Position numbers and translations under genes: made by a program
Source: DASWKG01 sp036396755
GTDB lineage: Bacteria; Actinomycetota; UBA4738; CALAEC01
DNA: 12,003 nt
NCBI GenBank assembly: GCA_036396755.1
Contig: DASWKG010000153.1
Location: forward strand, 1 to 12,003
Reading direction: 5' to 3'
Shown here: piece by piece, positions 7,421-12,003 of the stretch
Numbering within the stretch: the first letter of the stretch is position 1
How the letters are laid out: each line of letters starts with the position of its first letter
The notes under the pieces: model-generated
Told to the model about the DNA's origin: nothing
Databases searched by the model: none
What the model saw: only the letters and a program-made list of their open reading frames with translations

Positions 7421-7426
7421 TATACT
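7421..7426 (+). promoter_or_regulatory. -10 box (TATACT) of the SRP RNA promoter
   Basis: TATACT at 7421-7426 is a near-consensus vegetative -10 hexamer, and the first paired base of the SRP RNA lies 7 bp beyond its last base, at 7434. That is the right distance for the transcription start. No TTGACA-like -35 is seen at the expected place; the region there is GC-only. The assignment rests on the -10 match and its position. Confidence 0.6.
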
Positions 7427-7433
7427 GGCCGCT

Positions 7434-7706
7434 GTGACCGTGCTAGGCGGGGAGCTAGCGGTGCCCTGTACCCGCAATCCGCTTAGCGGGGCCGAATATC
7501 CGTCCGAGGCCGCGGTGGTTCGATGCAGCCCCGGGCACGGAGCGATGATGGTTGGGTCCTGCGCGACGTCGGACCGTGAACCCCGTCAGGCCCGGAAGGG
7601 AGCAGCGGTAAGCGGAGTCCGGCGGGTGCCGCAGGGGCGCCTGGCCGGAGCCACCGACCCGGGCAGCGATCGGGTCGCCACCGGTCGACGACGGCTGCAC
7701 GGTCAC
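7434..7706 (+). ncRNA. ffs: Signal recognition particle RNA, large type (4.5S/scRNA with Alu domain)
   Basis: This RNA pairs with Ffh protein to target ribosomes making exported proteins. The ends pair perfectly over 10 bp: GTGACCGTGC at 7434-7443 with GCACGGTCAC at 7697-7706. The 5' part (7449-7497) has the conserved Alu-domain core (GGTGCCCTGTACCCGCAATC and onward to GGCCGAAT) known from the Bacillus scRNA. The S-domain apex is at 7585-7606, with GTCAG, the GGAA tetraloop at 7594-7597 and AGCAGC, which form the Ffh-binding site. The GGGTCCTGCGC and GCCGCAGGGGCGCC segments near 7555 and 7628 are the usual paired arm below it. At about 273 nt it is the long form, as in Firmicutes, not the roughly 100-nt short form of E. 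coli. Short reading frames across it on either strand are not genes. Its location just upstream of dnaX-recR is conserved in Gram-positive bacteria. Confidence 0.94.
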
Positions 7707-7743
7707 ATCTGATCTCGAACGTGGTTCGCGAGCTTCCCCCGAG

Positions 7744-9495
7744 GTGAGCGTGGAGGAGTACAGGTCTCTCTATCGCAAGTACCGGCCCCAGTCGCCCGAC
7801 GAGGTGCTGGGGCAGGAGCACGTCGTTCGCGCCCTGGCCGGGGCGGTCAAGGAGGGCCGCCTGGCGCACGCCTTCCTGTTCTCGGGGCCGCGGGGAACGG
7901 GCAAGACCTCGACCGCCCGCATCCTCGCCAAGATGGTCAACTGCGAGAAGGGGCCCACGGCCGAGCCCTGCGGCACGTGCGAGCAGTGCCTGCGCATCCG
8001 CGACGGCTCGCACCTCGACGTCGACGAGATCGACGCCGCCTCTCACGGCAGCGTCGACTACGCGCGTGAGCTCCGGGAGCGGGCGCCCACGGCGCCGGCC
8101 CAGGGCCGCGAGAAGGTCTACATCATCGACGAGGCCCAGCGCCTCTCCCGCGAGGCGTTCGACGCCCTCCTGAAGGTCTTCGAGGAGCCCCCCCCGGGCG
8201 TGAGGTTCGTCCTCGCCACCACCGAGCCCCACAAGATGCCGGCCACGATCGTCGGCCGCTGTCAGTGGTTCGAGTTCCGCCGCGTCCCGAGCGAGACGAT
8301 CGCCGAGCACCTGGCGGGAGTGGCCAAGGAGGAGGACCTGAAGGCCTCCCCGGAGGCCCTCACGATGATCGCTCGCGAGTCCGAGGGCTCGGTCCGCGAC
8401 GCGCTCTCGCTGCTCGACCAGTCGGCCGTGCTCGGCGGCGGCGAGGTGACCGAGGAGGTCGTCGCCTCGCTGATCGGCACGCCCGACCTCGACGTGCTCC
8501 TCGAGCTGGCCGACGCCGTGGCGGTCGGCGACCCGCGCGGGGTCTTCGGCGTGATCCACGGGCTCGTCGAGGAGGGCCACGATCTGCGCCACTTCGCAGC
8601 CCGCACGTCCAACCACTTCCGCAACCTCCTGCTCGCCCGCACCTCCCCCGACGACCCGGCGATCCTCGACGTTCCCCCCGAGGCCCACGGCCGCCTCGCC
8701 GCCCAGGCCTCCAAGTTCTCGTCCGGCGAGCTCGACCGGGTCCTCGGCCTCCTGCTCCAGGCCCAGTCCGACATGCGCTGGTCCACCGCCCCGCGCCTCA
8801 CCCTCGAGCTCACCCTCGTTCGAGCCGCCCTCCCCGAGACCGACCCCGCCCCCGCAGCCCTCATCTCGAGGATCGAGCGCCTGGAACGCCTCGCCGGCAT
8901 GGACCCCACCTCCGCAGGCCGCCCCGCCGATGACCACCCCCCGGATCCAACCGCCACGGAGCCGCGCGAGGACCCGCCCTCGGCGGACCCGACCGGCACC
9001 GACCAAGGCGGTGAAGGCGACGCTGGAGATGGGCCCGAGGCGCCGGCAGCGGAGCTTTCAAGCCTGACGAGCTCCGATGACGGCGCCTCGGGACCTCCCA
9101 AGCCAGACCTTCCCCCAGCGTCCATAGGTTCCGTGACCGCCGAGATGCTGCGCCGCTCCTGGGGCCAGGTCATCGACGCGCTGCGGGATCGACGAAAGAT
9201 GGTCGTCTTCGCGAACGCCCAGGTGGCCACCGTCGGCTCCTTCGACGGCGAGACCCTCGAGCTGGTGTTCCCTCCCGGCCGCGAGTTCGGGCCTCGGAAG
9301 GTGGAGGAGAAGCAGGAGGACCTCCAGGAGGTCCTGCGGGAGCTGTTCGGGGTGTCGCCGCGCATCCGGTGCACGGTCCGGGAGGGCGCGGTCGTCGAGG
9401 CCGTGCACGACGAGCCGCCGCCCTCGCCCGAGGCCGCCGAGGAGCTGCTGCGCCGCCAGCTCGGCGCCGAGGTGGTCGAGGACGCCGAGGAGTAG
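7744..9495 (+). CDS. dnaX: DNA polymerase III subunits gamma/tau
   Basis: DnaX is the ATPase of the clamp loader that places the beta sliding clamp on DNA. The 583 residues contain the usual N-terminal AAA+ module: RKYRPQSPDEVLGQEHVV at 11-28, Walker A GPRGTGKTS at 48-56, a zinc knuckle with Cys 67, 76, 79 and 82, and Walker B VYIIDEAQ at 125-132 (Gln where His is common). The sensor I region LATTE is near 157-161, GRCQWFEF at 171-178, and a sensor 2-type SEGSVRDALSLLDQ follows. Domain III is followed by an acidic, Pro-rich linker at about 390-460. The C-terminal tau-like domain (MLRRSWGQVIDALRDRRKMV and onward) resembles those of other Gram-positive DnaX proteins. GTG at 7744 is used; GTG at 7750 is in frame and preceded by GAGGTG, so the start may be two codons later. 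No convincing internal frameshift signal for a separate gamma form was seen. recR follows after 2 bp. Confidence 0.97.
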   Translation: MSVEEYRSLYRKYRPQSPDEVLGQEHVVRALAGAVKEGRLAHAFLFSGPRGTGKTSTARILAKMVNCEKGPTAEPCGTCEQCLRIRDGSHLDVDEIDAASHGSVDYARELRERAPTAPAQGREKVYIIDEAQRLSREAFDALLKVFEEPPPGVRFVLATTEPHKMPATIVGRCQWFEFRRVPSETIAEHLAGVAKEEDLKASPEALTMIARESEGSVRDALSLLDQSAVLGGGEVTEEVVASLIGTPDLDVLLELADAVAVGDPRGVFGVIHGLVEEGHDLRHFAARTSNHFRNLLLARTSPDDPAILDVPPEAHGRLAAQASKFSSGELDRVLGLLLQAQSDMRWSTAPRLTLELTLVRAALPETDPAPAALISRIERLERLAGMDPTSAGRPADDHPPDPTATEPREDPPSADPTGTDQGGEGDAGDGPEAPAAELSSLTSSDDGASGPPKPDLPPASIGSVTAEMLRRSWGQVIDALRDRRKMVVFANAQVATVGSFDGETLELVFPPGREFGPRKVEEKQEDLQEVLRELFGVSPRIRCTVREGAVVEAVHDEPPPSPEAAEELLRRQLGAEVVEDAEE

Positions 9496-9497
9496 CG

Positions 9498-10091
9498 GTG
9501 TTCGAGGGCCCCATCCAGGATCTGGTCGACCAGCTGAGCCGGCTCCCCGGCATCGGCCCGAAGTCGGCCCAGCGCCTCGCGTTCCACATCGTGAAGTCGC
9601 CGTCGCCCGAGGCGAAGGCGCTCGCGGACGCGATCGTGCAGGCGAAGGAGCGCGTCCGGTTCTGCCGTGAGTGCTTCGGCGTCGCCGAGGGCGAGCTGTG
9701 CCGGCTCTGCTCCGACCCCAGCCGCGACCAGTCGGTGCTGTGCGTGGTCGAGGAGCCGAAGGACGTGTCGGCCGTCGAGCGCGCCGGGGTGGTGAAGGGC
9801 CGCTACCACGTGCTCGGCGGCGCGATCTCGCCGATGGAGGGCATCGGCCCCGACGACCTGCGCATCCAGGAGCTGCTCGACCGCGTCGGCCGGGGCGTCG
9901 TCACCGAGGTGATCGTCGCCACGAACCCCAACCTCGAGGGCAACGCCACCGCGATGTACGTCGCCGGGCTCATCCGCCCGCTCGGCGTCAAGGTCACGCG
10001 CCTGGCCTCGGGCCTGCCGGTCGGCGGTGACCTCGAGTACGCCGACGAGGTCACCCTGGGCCAGGCCCTCGAGGGCCGCCGCGAGATCTAG
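9498..10091 (+). CDS. recR: Recombination protein RecR
   Basis: RecR works with RecO (and RecF) to load RecA at gapped or stalled DNA. The 197 residues match the family in length and order: a helix-hairpin-helix at about 11-30 (LSRLPGIGPKSAQRLAFH), a four-Cys zinc finger with C56, C59, C68 and C71 in the C-x2-C-x8-C-x2-C spacing, then a Toprim domain from about 79 (VLCVVEEPKDV) to about 170, including ATNPNLEGNATAMY. The C-terminal tail carries LASGLPVGGDLEYADEVTLG, the typical family ending. The start is GTG at 9498, with GAGGAG inside the end of dnaX 5 bases upstream, and the dnaX stop just 2 bp before it. dnaX and recR should therefore be cotranscribed and translationally coupled. In many bacteria ybaB/ebfC lies between them; here it does not. 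Confidence 0.97.
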   Translation: MFEGPIQDLVDQLSRLPGIGPKSAQRLAFHIVKSPSPEAKALADAIVQAKERVRFCRECFGVAEGELCRLCSDPSRDQSVLCVVEEPKDVSAVERAGVVKGRYHVLGGAISPMEGIGPDDLRIQELLDRVGRGVVTEVIVATNPNLEGNATAMYVAGLIRPLGVKVTRLASGLPVGGDLEYADEVTLGQALEGRREI

Positions 10092-10112
10092 CATCCGGCG
10101 ACCTCCCTTGCC

Positions 10113-10142
10113 TTGCTCGGCGTACGCCTTTCGGGCTACGGT
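10113..10142 (+). promoter_or_regulatory. Possible promoter upstream of the Hcp-family gene
   Basis: TTGCTC at 10113-10118 and TACGGT at 10137-10142 are separated by 18 bp and could be a -35/-10 pair for the downstream secreted-protein gene. The spacer contains the perfect palindrome GGCGTACGCC (10119-10128), which could be an operator. Both hexamers are imperfect, so this is a tentative call. It would give an mRNA leader of about 105 nt. Confidence 0.35.
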
Positions 10143-10205
10143 CAGCACGGATGATCCGCCCGAACCCGCCCGCCCGCTCGCCGCCGCATCCATCCCCCCA
10201 CGCAT

Positions 10206-10224
10206 AGGCCCCGCCACGGGGCCT
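10206..10224 (+). other. Perfect 8-bp hairpin in the leader of the Hcp-family gene
   Basis: AGGCCCCG at 10206-10213 pairs fully with CGGGGCCT at 10217-10224 across a CCA loop. It ends 16 bp before the ribosome site AAAGGAG (10241-10247). There is no T run after it, so it is unlikely to be a terminator. A role in mRNA stability or leader structure is possible; this is inference. Confidence 0.4.
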
Positions 10225-10253
10225 CCACGCCCGACGACCCAAAGGAGAGAGGG

Positions 10254-10841
10254 ATGCGCACAACTCGGAAGCTCTTGCCCCTCGTGCTCGCGTTCGGCCT
10301 GGCAGGCATGGCCGGTGGAGGCGTCCCGACCGCCGGCATCGCCTCCGCCCAGGTCGGAACCGGCGGGGCGAGAGCGTTCATCAAGATCGCCGGCATCGAG
10401 GGCGAGAGCCAGGACTTCATGCACCAGGGCGAGATCGACGTGGAGTCCTGGTCCTGGGGCGAGACCAACGCCGGGTCGTTCGGCCACGGCGGCGGCGGAG
10501 GGGCCGGCAAGGTCGCCATGCAAGACTTCCACTTCACGATGAGGTACAGCAAGGCGTCGCCCAAGCTGTTCCTGGCCTGCGCCTCCGGCCAGCACCTCGA
10601 CAGCGCCGTCCTGACCCTTCGAAGGGGCTCGGAGGCGCCGTTCGAGTACCTGATCGTCACGATGACCGACGTGCTCGTCACGGGCTACCAGACGGGCGGC
10701 TCCGGCGGCGACATCCCCACGGATCAGGTGAGCCTCGCTTTCCGCACGATCCAGTTCGACTACATGCAGCAGGACGCGTCGGGCGGTCCCGGGGAGCACA
10801 CGACCGCCGGGTGGGACCTCGGCAAGAACAAGTCCATCTGA
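10254..10841 (+). CDS. Sec-signal Hcp-family protein (type VI secretion tube family, orphan)
   Basis: This 195-residue protein belongs to the Hcp family, whose classic members form the hexameric rings of the type VI secretion tube. The signs are: AFIKIAGIEGESQDFMHQGE at 41-60, then IDVESWSWGE at 61-70, a Gly-rich loop at 74-85, MQDFHFTMRYSKASPKLFLA at 89-108, and an FEYLIVTMTDVLVTGYQTGG strand region at 130-149. Unlike tube-forming Hcp, it begins with a Sec signal peptide (MRTTRKLLPLVLAFGLAGMA, cleavage after ASA at 32). It should therefore be exported by itself. No other T6SS gene is visible, and the presumed host is Gram-positive, so a tube role is unlikely; an extracellular ring or surface protein is more plausible. 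ATG at 10254 has a strong AAAGGAG six bases upstream. It is preceded by a 162-bp gap and followed by a strong inverted repeat, so it is probably a single-gene unit. Confidence 0.92.
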   Translation: MRTTRKLLPLVLAFGLAGMAGGGVPTAGIASAQVGTGGARAFIKIAGIEGESQDFMHQGEIDVESWSWGETNAGSFGHGGGGGAGKVAMQDFHFTMRYSKASPKLFLACASGQHLDSAVLTLRRGSEAPFEYLIVTMTDVLVTGYQTGGSGGDIPTDQVSLAFRTIQFDYMQQDASGGPGEHTTAGWDLGKNKSI

Positions 10842-10853
10842 GTGTCGACGAGG

Positions 10854-10890
10854 CGCCTGGCCCTCCGCGCGGGAGCGGGAGGGTCAGGCG
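10854..10890. terminator. Strong inverted repeat between convergent genes, probable bidirectional terminator
   Basis: CGCCTGGCCCTCC at 10854-10866 pairs with GGAGGGTCAGGCG at 10878-10890, 13 bp with one G-U wobble, around an 11-base loop. The pairing can extend two more pairs, one of them another wobble, to 10852 and 10892. It lies 12 bp after the Hcp-gene stop, and its right arm includes the stop codon of the convergent MFS gene. No T tract follows on either strand, so it is not a canonical intrinsic terminator, but its place between two convergent genes fits termination or 3'-end protection. Confidence 0.5.
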
Positions 10891-12003
10891 TCGCGCGACG
10901 CCACGACCCCCCGCGAGGCCAGCGCGCCGAGCAGGATCAGGGTGCCGCCCATGACGAGACCGACCTGGTTGCCGTCGAGCGTGACGCGGGCCGGGTCGAC
11001 GCCGATCGAGACCTCGCCGATGCCCTGCGCGGCTCCGCCGATGCCGAGCGCGCCGACCGCGAGGCTGAGACGGAACAGCATGTGCGCGCCGGCGAGGAGG
11101 CGTCCGCGCATCTCCTCGTCGGCGATCCGCTGGACGAGCGTGACCGCGAGCATCACGGCGACCGAGAACGAGAGGCCGAAGAAGAACGCGGCGATGAGGG
11201 CGAGCCAGGTGAACGGCAGGAAGGCCATCGCGAGCAGGATCGCGCCGCAGGTCGCCACCGCCGACTGGAACACGTAGCCCTCGCCATCCTTCACGAGCGC
11301 CTGCACGGTCCCGACCCCCGCGGCCATCCCGAGCCCCCAGAGCGCGACGAGGAACCCGAACTCGACGTCACCGCCCCCGAGCGTGTCTCGGACGTAGGCG
11401 ATGCCGAGCGCGAACAGCACGCCGCCCCCGAACATCGCCACGCCGACGCCCGCGGCCAGCGCGCGGATCGGGCGGCTGCCCCGCGCCGCGCGGAACGCGC
11501 CGGCCACCCCGTCGAAGATGCCGCCGGGTGTCCGGGGCTGCCGTCGCCGGGCGGGGAGCCCCGCGATCATCACGGCCGAGAACAGGAAGGTCGCCGCGTC
11601 GAAGAAGAAGGGGATCGCCAGCGGGCGGCCCGCGAGGAAGCCGTCGAACGGAACCCACCCCGGGAGGTGGTCGGACGCGAGCCGCAGGCCCGAGAAGAGT
11701 GCGGCGGCGACGGGGATCGCGCCGTAGGAGGTGCCCATGATGAGCCCGTTGGCCGCCGGCAGCGACGCCGGCGGGACCAGGTCGGGCACCATCGCATCGC
11801 GCGCGGGGAGGAAGAGCAGCGCGAAGGCCTCCGACACGAAGGCGATGATGTAGAGGCCCGCCAGGTTCACGAACGGGACGAGCGCGATGAGCCCGGCCAT
11901 CGCGAGGTTGGTGCCGACCATGATGGATCGCCGGTCGAGGCGGTCGGCCAGCACCCCGCCGACCGGCGCGGCGAACAGCGGCGGGACCAACCGGAGGACC
12001 AGG
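10884..12003 (-). CDS. MFS transporter, N-terminal part off the right edge
   Basis: This is a major facilitator superfamily permease, probably an exporter of the MFS_3 (enterobactin-exporter-like) type; the substrate is unknown. About 372 residues are visible, holding most of the usual 12 membrane spans. Near the visible N terminus, GGVLADRLDRRS is the conserved cytoplasmic motif A between helices 2 and 3. Later segments are strongly hydrophobic, for example GLYIIAFVSEAFALLFLPAR, ALGIAYVRDTLGG, and LALIAAFFFGLSFSVAVMLA. A central basic loop (PARRRQPRTPGG) separates the two halves. The frame is open to the end of the window and the first visible residues (LVLRLVPPLFAAPVGG) are already membrane-like, so the true start lies outside; a TTG at 11990 is only an internal codon. 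The stop lies inside the inverted repeat shared with the convergent Hcp-family gene. Confidence 0.9.
   Translation of the reverse strand, partial: LVLRLVPPLFAAPVGGVLADRLDRRSIMVGTNLAMAGLIALVPFVNLAGLYIIAFVSEAFALLFLPARDAMVPDLVPPASLPAANGLIMGTSYGAIPVAAALFSGLRLASDHLPGWVPFDGFLAGRPLAIPFFFDAATFLFSAVMIAGLPARRRQPRTPGGIFDGVAGAFRAARGSRPIRALAAGVGVAMFGGGVLFALGIAYVRDTLGGGDVEFGFLVALWGLGMAAGVGTVQALVKDGEGYVFQSAVATCGAILLAMAFLPFTWLALIAAFFFGLSFSVAVMLAVTLVQRIADEEMRGRLLAGAHMLFRLSLAVGALGIGGAAQGIGEVSIGVDPARVTLDGNQVGLVMGGTLILLGALASRGVVASRDA

Noticed and set aside
7335..7433. tRNA gene near the SRP RNA, as is common in Gram-positive genomes
   Set aside because: No cloverleaf, GGTTCRA-type T loop or CCA end could be found in this gap.
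7434..7712. Short open frames on both strands over the SRP RNA
   Set aside because: The region is explained by the conserved structured RNA; the frames are incidental.
7713..7731. Small hairpin CGAAC-GTG-GTTCG between the SRP RNA and dnaX
   Set aside because: Five pairs with a three-base loop and no T tract are too weak to call a terminator.
8188..8195. Run of eight C in dnaX as a frameshift site for a short gamma form
   Set aside because: It falls near codon 150 inside the ATPase domain, too early to give a functional gamma product, and Pro codons explain it.
8262..10799. 845-residue frame antisense to dnaX, recR and the Hcp-family gene
   Set aside because: It spans three solid genes and has no recognisable domain.

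Overview
This is a very GC-rich window with dense coding on both strands, GTG starts, long antisense shadow frames, and secreted proteins bearing Sec- or Tat-type leaders. A large-type SRP RNA lies directly upstream of dnaX-recR. Together these suggest a high-GC Gram-positive bacterium, most likely an actinomycete-type lineage (Actinomycetota). That placement is an inference from style and synteny, not from a marker phylogeny.

Layout, left to right. Positions 1-739 hold one end of an IS481-type insertion sequence: the N-terminal two thirds or so of its transposase (minus strand, running off the left edge) and its terminal tandem repeats. Next, on the minus strand, is a secreted CocE/NonD-type (peptidase S15-like) serine hydrolase (766-2547). 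Divergent from it is a plus-strand run of three genes: an unrecognised secreted Cys-containing protein (2631-3575), a Tat-signal small subunit resembling gluconate 2-dehydrogenase subunit 3 (3624-4367), and a leaderless GMC flavoprotein oxidoreductase overlapping it by 4 bp (4364-6172). These last two look like a co-exported, hitchhiker-type two-subunit dehydrogenase. A convergent minus-strand gene (6135-7334) encodes a secreted protein with a pre-peptidase C-terminal (PPC)-like beta domain; its 3' end overlaps the GMC gene by 38 bp.

The centre-right is housekeeping: a complete large-type SRP RNA (7434-7706) with a TATACT -10 box, then dnaX (7744-9495) and recR (9498-10091), 2 bp apart. This matches the scr-dnaX-recR order known from Bacillus, but the small ybaB/ebfC gene that usually sits between dnaX and recR is missing. 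After a 162-bp gap with a possible promoter and a perfect 8-bp hairpin comes a Sec-signal Hcp-family protein (10254-10841), the family that forms type VI secretion tubes. It is an orphan here, with no other T6SS gene visible. A strong inverted repeat separates it from a convergent MFS transporter (10884-12003) that runs off the right edge.

No CRISPR array, tRNA, rRNA, toxin-antitoxin pair or obvious defence system was seen. The points most worth a second look are the secreted orphan Hcp protein, the Tat/GMC pair with a CxxCxxCxxxC motif, the unrecognised secreted protein, and the missing ybaB between dnaX and recR.
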